A stretch of 64,000 bases of DNA from Adineta steineri (Eukaryota; Rotifera; Eurotatoria; Adinetida; Adinetidae), in the NCBI GenBank assembly GCA_905250115.1, contig CAJNOI010000026.1, positions 598,790-662,789 on the forward strand. Direction: 5' to 3'. The translations under genes were made by a program, and so were the position numbers. Below the pieces are notes generated by a model. It made no database searches and was not told the origin of the DNA. It saw only the letters and a program-made list of their open reading frames with translations. Shown piece after piece: positions 48,320 to 61,091 of this stretch (position 1 is its first letter; each line of letters opens with the position of its first letter).

Positions 48320-50046
48320 TTAAAAAAGGTTTTTTCGATACTGTTCAGGTACACTATCAAGGAGACCTAAGAAAATAATTTATTTTCAATTAATAAATAA
48401 AATAATGTATTCATTTTTACCTCGTTTTGATAATTCATCATTACTAAATAATCGATTAAAATATTTCTAAACAAAAAAAACAAATTTGTCAAATAAAATA
48501 CCAAGATGTATAATTATCTTTAATATATACCTGTCCATTATCACAAATACATGTTACAATCGTGGAACCTTTTGGCATTGATTGACTTAATTCAACAGCT
48601 GCAGCTACATTTAAACCTGATGAAGCACCAACAAAAAATCCTTCTTCATATAATAATTTAAAAACCTATGAAGAATAAATTTAGTTGAAGGATTACATAA
48701 TGAAAATATTATTTATACCATATGAACGCTCTTTTGATCACTGATGAATAATGATTCATCAATAGGTGCATCTTTTAAATTTTGTGTAACACGACCTTGT
48801 CCAATACCTAAATATATCGAATAGAATAATATTCTATATAAACTAAATCTATTAACCTTCAGTAATTGATGCATCTCCCATTCGTTCAAGTTTGCCTGAT
48901 TTAATATAATTATATAAGACACTACCCTATATATTAATAATAATAATAAGAAGAAGAAAATATTAAAATTTATTTTTCATACGGGTGGATCAGCAAGTAC
49001 AGTTCGAATTTTATTATTTTTTTCTTTTAAATACATGCAAACACCAGCTAATGTTCCACCAGTACCTGTACTCATTACTACAGCATTAACTTTACCATCT
49101 AGAAATAAAAATCAATATTTTTATTTATTTTTTCATTATCAATAATACTAATAATATTAATATACTTGTTTGTGTCCAAATTTCTGGTCCTGTCGTAAGA
49201 TAATGACCACGTCGATTAGCACGATTATCAAATTGATTTGTCCATAATGTATTTTCACGTTGTTCAGCATAACGTTTAGCCTATACAAAAAAATAAATAA
49301 TTCTTTTTCATAAGAACAAAAACATACATGATGATTATAATTATTCGGATCAGTAATTGGAACAACAGGAACGGTTGTTACTTCTGCACCCAATAGACGA
49401 AGAATATCAATTTTTGCCTTGATTAAAACAAAATACAATTGTTAATATCCATTAGAGAGTTTATTTATAATTTACTTTTGATTGATTATTAGGCATGAAA
49501 ATAACACATTTAAAACCCAATGCATTACAAAGATGTGCTAAACCAATACCTGTATTACCAGCTGTACCTTCAACAATTGTAGCACCCTCTTTGATTATAT
49601 CTATATTATATTTTTTTAGAAATCAATATAAATTCAAATAAATCTTACTTTTATCAAGTGCATCTTGAATTAAAAATAATGCAGCACGATCTTTAATTGA
49701 ACCACCTGGATTAAGATATTCAGCTTTCACAAGTATATTACAACCTTAATAGATAAAAAGAATAGGAAAGATGATGATCTGAAATTTTAATTTAAAATAT
49801 ATACCAGTTTCTTCACTTAGTTTTGGCAAACGAATTAAAGGTGTACTAAAAATATATAATAGAGAAATAGAAATTTTTTTTCTAAATCAATCTTACTTTC
49901 CAACACTTCCACGAAATCCTTCTAATATTCGAGCAGAAAACGAAACCTTAAAATAGAGATTTATTTCGAAAATTATCATTCAAACAAAATCATACATCTG
50001 TTGATAAACAACGACGAGCGCCATGTTTAATTGTGCTTGCAAACAT
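48320..50046 (-). CDS. Cysteine synthase (PLP fold type II), bacterial/fungal type
   Basis: Thirteen exons from 49996-50046 down to 48320-48366; 356 residues. Domain signatures: [17 protein letters not shown], the PLP lysine in [11 protein letters not shown], substrate loop [29 protein letters not shown], the phosphate-binding [10 protein letters not shown], and [11 protein letters not shown]. It makes cysteine from O-acetylserine and sulfide, or a related beta-replacement. The N-terminus ([17 protein letters not shown]) resembles a mitochondrial presequence. There is no haem-binding N-domain and no CBS pair, so it is not animal cystathionine beta-synthase. The closest wording I know is the bacterial/fungal Cys12-like group, suggesting old horizontal transfer with many introns gained. 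It lies upstream of the GalT-like gene and divergent from ZC2HC1. Confidence 0.9.
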
Positions 50047-50468
50047 ATTTTATGCGAACTGCTGATTGTATCTTGAGCGTACCGTAAATATGGAATCAAT
50101 AAAAGACCTTGTCACACTTTTACACGTAATTTTAACCTTCATTCATGGTACGATAAATGACTAGGATGCTACAATGTTTTGAATTGGTAGATAAAATTAT
50201 CGAACGAAATAATATTTTCTTAATTAAATATCCGTATAAAGGAGACATCTACTAAAAAATGAATAGATTTTTTCGAGAAAGAAAATGGCAACTATTTGTT
50301 TTATTTTTGATCTTCGAATAATTCTTTTATGTGAATAAGAAAGAAAAATGACTCTTTAGAATAATATACTTGAAAAGAAGAGACTTTTTTTTTATAAACA
50401 AAACTGCTACGAAAGACAAATAAAGTAAAGTAAAATAATATAGAGTATTCTGTTTCATACAACGCGTC
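50047..50468. promoter_or_regulatory. Divergent promoter region
   Basis: 422 bp between the start codons of cysteine synthase (-) and the ZC2HC1-like gene (+). No specific element recognised. Confidence 0.4.
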
Positions 50469-51854
50469 ATGGACACTAATAGTAATATATATGAATTAGA
50501 GACGAGTAGTTACGATGAAGATATTGGTCAAGTAACAGAAAGTCAGTCAATTCCGGCCTATGCTGATGTTCAAACATATCCTTGTACGAATTGTGGCCGT
50601 CGTTTTAATAATGAATCTCTAGTAGATTAAACTAAAACTAATGAATCATTTATTTCTAAATTCTTCAATTTTCCTAGAGAAAACATCAACCAATATGTAA
50701 AAAAACATCACGACAATCTCGAAAAGTATTTGATACTGGTAAACAACGTGCTACAGATTCTGATGTACCATATCAAGCAACTAGAGAAACTACACAGGTT
50801 TGGAAACTAAAGTATATTTATTCTATCTTTTAACAATTCTATAAATCTTAGTTTTATCAAGAGGGTATAAAACCTAAATCAAATACTCCAAAAGCAAAAA
50901 CAAGTAATTGGCGCGAGGGTCATAATGCACTTGTTCATACAATTCGTCAAGCTCGACAAATAACACAAGCTATTGATGACGGTGTTCCATTACCTAAACA
51001 TGTACCCTCACAAGTTCCATCTGATTATATTCAATGTGAATATTGTCAACGTCATTTTAATAAATATACAGCTGAACGACATATTCCTTTGTAAGAGAAA
51101 AAAAAATAGTTTATTTTATTTTAAATAAACAATTTTATTTCAGTTGTGAAACACAGTATAAACGAAAGCAAATGAATTATCCAACAATGAATAATATACG
51201 TACACCTCCTGAAAATCTTAGCCGACAAAGATATGTAAATCAACCAGAACATCAAATTAATTCAGCATCATCAAAATTAGTTTCAAAACGACCTCAAAAG
51301 TAATTTATATCCTGTTCTCTAATCGTTACTATTTAAAAAAATATATTTACAGAATTAACAATGAAAAAGATTATCAGAGACCACCAATAAATCCTAATGG
51401 ATTTAAACCAACAATTGTCAACGAAGTAATTAATTTTAATCATAAGATAAAACAAGATCTTTTCATTTAATTTAATTAGCCAAGAAAGAATCCGCCATCG
51501 AAATATACTAATCAACGAATAATTAAAACACGTAACGCAACAGGAAATTATTTACGTAATATAACAGGTCCTGGTCGAACACCCGATAATAATCGTTTTA
51601 ATACAATGGAAGATACTGATCAAGAACAACAGACATATAGTACAGGATCACGTCAACAACAACGTATGACACACGTTAAGACTAAAACACCAGGTCCAAC
51701 TCTTCGACCAACACATGTAAATGGTGGACTCCAACAGCAGAAAATAAAAATACCACCAGCAGCAAAACATTGCCATGAATGTGGTGAAGCTTTTCCTGTT
51801 GAAACGGCAAAATTCTGTTGTAGTTGTGGCGAAAAACGTTTCGGTATTGCATAA
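50469..51854 (+). CDS. ZC2HC1-family zinc-finger protein
   Basis: Exons 50469-50621, 50678-50797, 50852-51090, 51144-51299, 51353-51425 and 51480-51854; 371 residues. There are two C2HC fingers: CTNCGRRFNNESLRKHQPIC (residues about 40-59) and CEYCQRHFNKYTAERHIPFC. Between them lie the family-typical RKVFD and SNWREGHNALVHTIRQAR. The middle is Arg/Pro/Thr-rich and disordered. A zinc-ribbon-like C-terminus (CHECGEAFPVETAKFCCSCG) matches the end of ZC2HC1A/B. Molecular function of the family is poorly known; cilium- or spermatid-linked expression is reported for relatives. Confidence 0.88.
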
Positions 51855-52833
51855 ATTCATTCGATATTTTATTTAAAAAATATTATCTATCAATGCAATT
51901 ATGTGCAAATGTTTTTTTCAAACAAAAAACTAAAAATAATTCTTACAAATATGTTATTATAGTAATGTAAGACTAGTTTGCTATTCTATAATGCTAAAGA
52001 ATGGTTCTAAATGAATATATTTCACTTCTTTTTTTGCTAATGTCCTGTTTTTATCCACAACTGATATTAGTATTGATTAATCTTCAGTTTGTAATTGCAA
52101 ATTGAACATTAAATAGTACAAATATCGATTAGAAATATTATGATATGATAGAAACACATTCATATCATAATTGTATCTGTGTTATAATTTTTTTTGTAAC
52201 AATTGCTTTTGTTAAGTTTTCTTAATCTTGATTAATATATTTATAAGAAAACCAAGTATTTTAATAAATCGCTAAGTCATTTTGATTATTCTCTTATTAT
52301 ATATATCGTTCTCTAAACACCTATAGAAGACACTGTCCTTCGTATATAATTATAATTTTTCTACGTATAGCTGATTCGATACAATATAGAAAATTATTGT
52401 AAATCATCATACAGGGAATATTGAGCTACTATTATTAATTTCAATGTAATAAGTTGTCAATATAAAAATAACACATTACATGTCATGACAAACACAAAAT
52501 CGTTATCATAATTTTAGCTTTATGATCACAGTTTATGTACGAATAAGTAATGACATACCAATCATATTCTGCAGGAGCAAAAGTATCATACCTGTCCTTG
52601 AAAATACTTTTGTTTCAATATCAGATAAAATCAAGCATGACCATAGTAGTCATGCATATGAGAAAAATAAGTAATCTATTATTATATTTTTGTCAAAAAA
52701 AGAAAATATATTCTATTTCACGATGTTGACCATTACGGAACCATTTACATTCGATTCCGGAATTGGATCTCCAAAAAAATAGGTTATAAGATAATTTTGA
52801 CTATTGAAAAATACTTTATTATTTCATAATTGA
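51855..52833. other. Intergenic (convergent 3' ends)
   Basis: AT-rich; no gene seen. Confidence 0.5.
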
Positions 52834-54216
52834 TTAATTATCCATTTCAGTCAATATACGATATTGATCAAGAAAACGTCTCTTAATATAATTATATAAT
52901 TCATATTCGTCTTTAAGATATGGTTCAAGGAGTTTAATAGTAATTTTATTAGGAAGTTGAATATTAACATCTCTGTTATCAGCCAATTGATGTGAATCTC
53001 GTGTATTCATATAAATAAGACGTGCATGTTTAAAATATTGTGGAAATAATTTTTCTAAATAAAAGAAAATATTTTTTTAATTTAAATTCAAATAAAAAAA
53101 ACAACATACCAAGAACATATAAAAATGAATAAAATTCTTCTGCAATACCAATAACTGTATAGAAAAAGTCAATATTTTGTTTTGCTTGTTTTAATGCAAA
53201 AGTTGAATCATCTTGACATTTTATTGAATGTGTTAATCCACAAAAAAATGGTATCATTTTTGAGACACCATTTTCTTGTGAAATACATACATGTGGTGGA
53301 TATTTTAAAACACATTTATCAAGTGTATCATTTATTGTATTATTATTTACAAAACAACGATTTGTCAATCGACAAATTTCACGTGAATTATTAAAATCTA
53401 ATGCAATTCGATAGATTGGATCACGAACTAAATTAATCCATACTGGATGTTCAGAAAATGTTAAATTAGAAAAATCAAAAAAATATATATGTCGTTCATA
53501 TAATAATCGATTATATTTATGATTAGTTAATGATCGTGCTATTGATATTAATGATGTTTGATTATAAGAAAATGGAGTATATATCTGACTTGGTATATAT
53601 GTAAATGAATGAAGATAAGACACATGTTTTAATAATAATCCCATTGTAAATTCATAACATTGTGGAATTCGATTGTATAGAATTGTTGATGAATTACCTT
53701 TCATATTGAGTAAACGTGAATATGAATGACTATTTGAAGATGGAAATTTGATATTAAAATTTGTTGAAGGATGATAGATTTCATCGAGGAAATTAGTATT
53801 AATATTAAGAGCATCAATATCAATGAATGAATAACGTAGACGAGTTTCCTGAGATATGTTAATTACATTTGATTGATTTCTAAAAGTCGATTAATAAAAC
53901 TTTCTATTTAATTGAGAGAAGAAGACATAGATACTTACAATATTACTCTTTGTTCAGTATAGATCTTAACTGAAGGTAAAATTTGAAAACTTTCATTCTT
54001 TTCCTTGATGTTTAATACTAGATTTTGAGAATAGTTTTTACAAGAAATCGAATTTCGATTTGTTGGTATTAATTTGACTTGAATATATATATAAATAATG
54101 AGATAGATTATTATTGTAATAAGAATATGCAATTGATAACGACGATTTCGAGTAATTGATGAAATACATCGATAAATATAGAATATCGATGGCATAGATG
54201 ATCGTTGTGAACCCAT
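52834..54216 (-). CDS. Uronosyl 2-O-sulfotransferase-like type II membrane protein
   Basis: Exons 53939-54216, 53110-53879 and 52834-53054; 422 residues. A single N-terminal membrane helix (LHILITIIIYLIIYIYIQV) fits a Golgi type II enzyme. The catalytic region follows the heparan/dermatan 2-O-sulfotransferase plan: YNRIP, the 3'-phosphate motif INLVRDP, IPFFCG, then FALKQAKQNI...VIGIAEEF and a C-terminal KLFPQYF segment. These enzymes transfer sulfate from PAPS to uronic acid residues of glycosaminoglycans. The 5'-phosphosulfate loop, normally RVPKTGSTS or RVPKTAST, here reads RIPQCYEFT, so the key Lys is missing. It may be catalytically altered or inactive. Confidence 0.8.
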
Positions 54217-54811
54217 AACTATCTTGAAAGATTTTGTAAACTATTTAATATAAAAAGATCGTTTAATTATTCAATATTTATAACAATACTTAAAAATTAG
54301 AAGAAAAAAAAATATTTTGAATAGCAATCTTTTCTTATGTTTTATCTTAAATTACTTTTATAAAATGAATATATCCATTCACGCATACGAATAAAAGTGC
54401 ACTAAACGTTCCTTCCCTTTTCTCTATATCATGCACATGTACTTCCTACCAAATAATGACTATTGCAATGCATGATTTATCATTATATATTTTTTGTAAT
54501 CATGACCAGTCTACAGCGAAAAAGTACATCAATAAAAATCACATTATTATCAATTAGTAAATTAAGAGAATAATTTTTTTGGGCGTTCTACAGTTACTAC
54601 AATCTGTATAAAATATACATATTTTCAAAGCCTTTCTTTTGCCCTGCAGTAAACCATATGTCAATCTATATTATTTCTAGCTATTAGTAATTCAAGTATA
54701 AAATCGAATGAAGCAATGGAATTTACTGTTAAGATTGTATTTCTTATATATTCTTTTCAAACAAATTTTCAATTTTGACAAAAAAAAAAAATATTTTTAA
54801 AAATTTGTTAT
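54217..54811. other. Intergenic
   Basis: AT-rich spacer between two minus-strand genes; contains poly-A near 54781. No gene seen. Confidence 0.5.
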
Positions 54812-55490
54812 TTATGTAAGTTTAGCAACCATTTCTCTACTAAGTAAATCAGCTTGTCGTATTGGTTCACAATTACGATATTTAGTTACTGATTTGAATA
54901 TATTACAAGCTGTTGGTAATGTTATTTTATGTCCAACACTGATATAAACAGCATTTTTAACAAATCCAGTTGCATTATAAGCTAAACCAAGAACGTTTCC
55001 ACTATCACCAATAACTTCAATATATTGATCTTCTTTTGGAGCTTTTTCAGTTAATAAATCTTCAATTTTTTCACGTGTAATACCATCAGCATAGAGAACA
55101 TTTTTTGATACACCAAAACATGGAATATTACTTAAAACACCAAAATGTGCAGCAATACCTGCACGACGTGGATGCCAAACACCATTTCCATCCATTAAAA
55201 TAACTTGTGGTGTTAAATGTGGACAATGTTCTTTTTGTATATCAATTAATTTCATAAATACGGGTGCTTCACGAAAAGCAAGATAATTTGCAATATATGG
55301 TATTTTCATATTACAATTAACACTTATTTTAGCAACTATATTCAATGTTTCATAATCAAATATAACCATTGATGCAACTGCTTTATCATTAGTTTTAACA
55401 AAACTTATATCTAATCCAGCTACATATTTTAATGGTTGTTCAATTTGATCAACATCAGTAATAATTGAATGAACAATATTTTGTTGTTCT
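54812..55490 (-). other. ENDOV: Endonuclease V catalytic exon
   Basis: This exon alone encodes nearly the whole EndoV fold. Asp in GLDISF, Glu in FREAP, Asp in DGNG and Asp in GDSG are present, as are the strand-wedge-like PxHG equivalent and a C-terminal QADLLSRE motif. Its first codon is completed by the upstream exon. The tryptophan conserved at the EndoV N-terminus (LW..EQ in animals) is in the upstream exon as VWTQ, showing that the two exons belong together. Confidence 0.88.
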
Positions 55491-58400
55491 CTAAAATATA
55501 TAATCTTAATATCTGTTTCATGTACGCAAGAAAAATTTCTACATTATTAGATAAGTTCTCAAGGATAACATACTCTATATGTTTACTAGGCCGTCTTTCT
55601 ACTAATATTTAGGTTTTTATTCTTAGCTAGAATATGATAAATAAAGACTTTTTCGATTCGAATGAATTCTACCCTTGATCTAAACTATATTGCAGACGAG
55701 TACATCAAAATATCTCAGATATTTCATTAAAACTTAAATACTAAAAACGAATTATTCTTTTTTGCTACTATTATTTCTAGCATAAAAAAATAGTACTTAC
55801 TGTGTCCATACTGGTAAAAGATCATCAGGATTCATTTTGTAAGCAAATTCAATAAAATCTTTTATTTCAATATTCAAACATGTTTGATTATTATTATTAT
55901 TTTTTGAGATATTTGTTGAAGTAATATAAAGTTCTTGAACACGTTTTTTTAATTCATTAAAATTGATATTACTATTTTCAATAGTAAGCATTTGTGGAAC
56001 TTTTAATTTCGATGGTTCAAATAAAACTTCATTTGTTATTTCATTATATTTCATTCCACTTGCAAGTAATTCAGTTAAAATTTTATATTGATATGAACGT
56101 GATAAATTTTCATCATTAATCTGAAATTTATTTTGTGTCATTTGACGAAATTTTAAATAATTTTCAATTGCTAAAACAACCACTGGAAAAACATATTCAG
56201 CGTAAATATTTCCTTTTCTTCCACCTGTTTGACCTATACGAATCATACAATTCATAATCATTTCTTCATTCATTATTTCTTCATTTCCATGTTTAGTTTC
56301 AAGTGTTTCAGCAACAATTCGATGTAATAGAATATGCGCACTAGAATTATTTGGTACACAACTTCCATATAAATCTCTTAATTTATTATCAAGATTAATT
56401 TTTAATTGATTCATTAATATTACTATATTAATATTTTTATTTTCAAGATTATTATCCCATAATGGTTCTGTATTAAAAAATAATTTACTTGGACAAGAAA
56501 ATGGCCCAAGATTTATTGCATAACTAGGTATTGATACTGCAGATATTAAATGATAATTACCAAAAATATTTTTATTAACATTCCCTTCAAATTCTGACCA
56601 TTCTATTTGCATATTATCTCGTAATGGTCGATGTTTTAAACTAAAATCAATATATAATTTCATAGGTCGATCATGTACTGTTACTGTTGTTAAAAGATAT
56701 AAAACAAATGATACAATTTCATTAGGAAATATTGTTGTTTTATCAATACCGATATTTGTAGTAAGTTTATCAATTGAATTACTAAACGTTGAATAAGATT
56801 TTTTTAAAAATTCTTTTAATTTTTCATCATTAATATTAATTTTTTTTAATGAACCATAAAGTGGAATTCCGCATAATGTGTCGAAAAGAATATCATATAA
56901 TTGTTGTTTAACAATAATTAAATGTTCAGGACCAAATTTTGTTATTGAACATTGATTTTCAATACACATAAGAGCAAAACGTTTTCGTAAAATAACTTCA
57001 ATAATATCGTGATCAAGTTGATGAAAATTATAATTAAAATTTAAAATTCTACAAACAGCTTTAAATGGTTGTCGTAAGAGTTTATCTTCTTGTTTGACAA
57101 TTTCTTTTAATGCATCTCGGAATATCATTCGTTTACCTTCATCAGAAAATGAATCAGTTGTATAAATATTTTCAATAATTTCTTTTAAAAGATAATCTTT
57201 TATTTGTTGATCAAACCAATTCGATTTATAATCATCAATCATAGATAAAAATAACATTTGAACATGAGGAAGAATTTTATTTTCAGTTAAAATTTGAAAT
57301 AATGTATAATTTATATATTTTCTATTTGATTCAATTGACCAATTTAATGGAATAAAACCCGTACATGATTCACGATAAAGTGTTATTAATTGATTTGAAT
57401 TATTCATTGTTGCATTCATATAAGATTTTGCACATAAACCACAGACTGGATTTGAAACAATACAATGACGTAAATTTTCATTTCCTTCTAATGGAAAATT
57501 AATAATAAAATCATTTGTTGTATCATCAATATTCGTTGGTTGTTTTAACCAAAGAACAAATGGTCCTTGTTCCATACAAATTGCACATTCAAATAATGGA
57601 ACATTTGTATGATCTAATATATTTGTTATATTTGAATATTCTTCATCAGTTGTTGTTAAAATTTTTGCGCGATTAGCACGATTTGATGCAAATGTAAAAT
57701 CATTTATTGAATACGAACCTATTTCTTGTTCATGAATTAAATTTTGAATATTATTCCAATATTGACGTGTTTTATGAAGATTTTCATTGATATATTTAAG
57801 ATATTGAATTTCTTCAATTTTAGCTTGATCAGATATTTCATGAAGTTGTTGACGAAGTTGATTTAATTCATTTGTATATTCATTTTCATTTAATTTTAAT
57901 GTAACAATTTTGGAAATAATTTCATCACGTTGTTTCGAATAATTAAAATTAAAATTTAATTTACATATTTCTTTATCAAATTCTATTGCTTGATTTTTCA
58001 TCTGAGAAACAAATGTTCGTAATTCATTTAATTTATTACCGATTTTTCCATATTGAATTAATATTTTCCAATCATTTTCTGATAATTCAAGAATTTTATT
58101 CAAATCTTTTGTATTTAATAATTGATTAAAATCAATAGCAATTATTTCATTTTCATTATCACGAATTGGTATACAACCATCAGGAATTTTTCTATATTCA
58201 TAGATTTGTATATTATGAAATAAATCATTTATATTTAATGTATTCAAATTTTTATAATCATTTAAATCTTCAGATGGATTATAAAAATTACTTATATAAC
58301 CTTTTGATGAAAGAATATAAAACACTTCACCATCATAATAAAGACATAAAACATTTGAAGTCATCATTAATGGTGCAACAACAGATATATTTATTTGTGA

Positions 58401-58958
58401 TGGTGATGGTAATTGTTTATGAACAATAATACAGATAACTAATGCTTTATTTAAATTATCTTTTGTTTGAGTTGCAAACTAAATTGAGAAAATAAGAATG
58501 ATACTTTTTTTTGTGTTTTATTTTACCTGAGTAACACTACTATTATCAATTTCTCCGTCGGTAACAAATACAATAACATCAGATTGATCGAATGCTTTTT
58601 TAGTTAATTCATTTTGAAATATCGCTGTAGGATTTGTACCACCTTCTGGTCTTACTGAATTGATATTTGTACATAATTTAGCCGATGTATTCCAAAGAAT
58701 AATATGATTAAATTCAGTAGCTTGACAGATACTTAATTCAGCTTGTAAAACATTTTTTCCTATTGAAACTAATTGAGAAGAGGTTGAACCAGAATTATCA
58801 ATAAATATACCAGTAGTAAAATCTGTAGAATTAGAAATATTTAGATAAATCAAGAAAAATTATTTCTTATAATTTTTATCTTTCATAAAATACTAACCTG
58901 ATACTTTTTTTAACCGGAGATTAGTTTTTGGAATAGTAATCGAATATGAACTTGTCAT
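54812..58958 (-). CDS. VWA - zinc cluster - endonuclease V fusion protein
   Basis: Exons 58898-58958, 58527-58822, 55801-58478 and 54812-55490; 1237 residues. Residues about 20-150 are a von Willebrand A domain with a full MIDAS (IDNSGSTSS, then VTDGEID). A helical region with coiled-coil character follows (about 290-360). Near residue 413 lies a RING-like cysteine cluster (CAICM, later HCIVSNPVCGLC). From about residue 1003 (DDLLPVWTQ joined to EQQNIV) comes endonuclease V with all catalytic features: AGLDISF, AFREAP, MDGNGVWHPRR, GDSGNVLGLA, ISVGHK. EndoV acts at inosine in RNA or deaminated DNA. The last intron is 310 bp; its donor CA/GTAAGT contains an in-frame TAA, so unspliced RNA ends the VWA protein there. 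EndoV could alternatively be a separate transcript starting at the in-frame Met of MNPDDLLPVW. Confidence 0.75.
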
Positions 58959-61091
58959 TTTTATAAATAAATAGAAAAAAACGAACACTTATATATAGTA
59001 TAAGATATTGCGCAATCCATATGAAATCAAAACAAATAAGGCTGACGATATTTCATATAAGTTTTCTTATGAAATACAGAATGAATAATATTCATTCATT
59101 TGTAATACATGATGCAAGTTTATGTAAAATCAGAATTTATGAATCTCTTATTTAATCGCGGAGAGAATATTAAGGTAATTTAGGAAGCATATCTGAACTC
59201 CGCTAAATTTATGTAAAAAAAGACGCTGTACTAGCGGTTACTTGTATCTCCATTTACAAAGGTAATAGTAAATATTTTTGTAATTGAATAAAATTATATT
59301 GAAAAATGATGAAAAACTAGATGATAATAAAGTAAATAATATTTTTGAGTATGTCAAGTAATCCGGGTGTGGGTGTGGGTGTAGAAGAAAAGTAGTCCAT
59401 ATCTATACATCTACATCTACACTCACCCACTCACATCCATCCATATTCATACCCACACCCAGAACACCCGCTGCTACAACGATAACATCGATCGTGTCGA
59501 GCTTTTCAGCGTACTCTCACTACTAGTGGCTTCGAAGAAATAAACTGATCAGATTTTGTCTAGTATGTCCACACCTTTTACTTGTTGTATCTTCTATGAT
59601 TAATAAACTTCAAGTAAAACTTTTTCAGATTTTTACTTTTCCGGATTTTTTGGCAGTATCATATTTTTGTATAACAGCTGTATTTTTTACCGTTATTCAA
59701 ATTTCTAATATAATTCTTTAACAAGCAAAATGTACCAAAATATGCGTCGTACAAAGCTCTTCAATTTACAAAAAATTCTTTTTTTTCGATGGATTTTTAT
59801 TGTTTCAAATGGACAAATTTTAATTGCAAAAATAGTAGTGTAGCGAAAAATTTATTTATTGATGTATAACGAATTTTTTTTCAACATCATTATTCATTTT
59901 GAATATTTAGAATACATATGTAAAAAAACTTTTTTTTGTCAACTACAGTTTTTCACGTTGTATATTTTGCTTGCTAAAGGAACATATTGGAAATTCGAAC
60001 AGGAAAATAAAAAAAATATATCATTTACTTTATTATGATTTGCGAAAAAAATCTTCAGTATCAACCGAGCTAAAGTTATGAAAGTGTGAGGTGATATTTA
60101 CTCATTGCTGATTGACTATCATTTTAAATTTGATCTTTTCATTATGTGTCATAAGAGAGAAAATGAAATTTTTCTATGAAGTATCAAAATGTAAATCTTT
60201 TAAACTTCTGCTTATGGGTAGAGATATAGATAAAAGATTTCTTAGTAAAAAAATAAACATTTACAATACAAAAACAAATTCATTTCTTTCTAAGTCTATT
60301 CAACTTTTGATTATAAATGAAGACATGAATAAATTAGTTCCCTACGTTATTGTTTATTCATTCGTGTAGTGATGTGTTCTGATGAGGGTATTATCTTTAT
60401 TAAAAAAAAAGCATTCTTTTCTGACTGAATACAATTGAAACATTTCTACTTGTAATCGAATAATTTCTCCGTGGTAAAGGTGAATAGTTTAACCTCCAAT
60501 AAATATGATATTTTTAATTACCAGTAAAGTTTACATTTATTCAAAAGTAAATATTTAAAACGATTTATATATATTTCACAAATAATTTCTATCACACGAG
60601 TAATTTTTAAAGTTTACATATATTAATTTGAAAAGTTGTTTATTTCGTTACACAATATATTTAAACTTTGACTGCGACATACATAAACATTATCAAGACA
60701 TAGCTGTCAATATGTCACATATCGATGTTTTTTTTTCTTTTCTTGCTCGTATGACTAGTTCGTATTGATTTGTTTTATTCTCTTAATATTTTGATGTATT
60801 GTATGTCTATAGACATATCTACTAAGATAAAATACGCGCAGTGATGCGAATCGGTGACGAAAAAAAAACGTTATATGGTAAAGAAGATAGAGAAAAGATG
60901 AAGATTCAAAGGTTAGGATTAATTTATTCAAGGGTTCTGAATAAAAAAAATTCGGTGACTAGTTGCGCCTACGCTAAACTACAACAAAAGAAAAATACAG
61001 TAACCATGTTTTATATAAAGGTACGACTTTTACCCTATTATGTGCCTTTAGTTTCATTTGATTTTAGTAATTATATTCGCCAGCAACAAAG
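58959..61091. other. Intergenic, 2.1 kb, with telomere-like tract
   Basis: AT-rich; poly-T/poly-A runs are frequent. It contains the telomere-like inverted tract at about 59365-59460. The frame at 60112-60369 (85 codons) is Lys/Phe/Ile-rich without motif and I do not call it. The frame at 60841-61143 overlaps the start of the next gene in another frame and is a shadow. Confidence 0.5.
59365..59460. repeat. Interstitial telomere-like TGTGGG repeat, inverted
   Basis: gggtgtgggtgtgggtgta at 59365-59383 contains successive TGTGGG units, the unit of bdelloid telomeres (established knowledge). A complementary cccacaccc lies at about 59452-59460, after a segment of CATCCA/ACATCTA-type degenerate repeats. 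A shorter gggtgtgggtgtagata occurs at about 14098-14114. Confidence 0.55.

Noticed and set aside
50678..50797. Apparent frameshift at the A-run of the ZC2HC1 gene
   Set aside because: Exon coordinates keep both ends of the exon in the same frame and the total is divisible by three.
60112..60369. Plus-strand frame of 85 codons
   Set aside because: Lys/Ile/Phe-rich composition expected of AT-rich noncoding DNA; no splice partners or motif.
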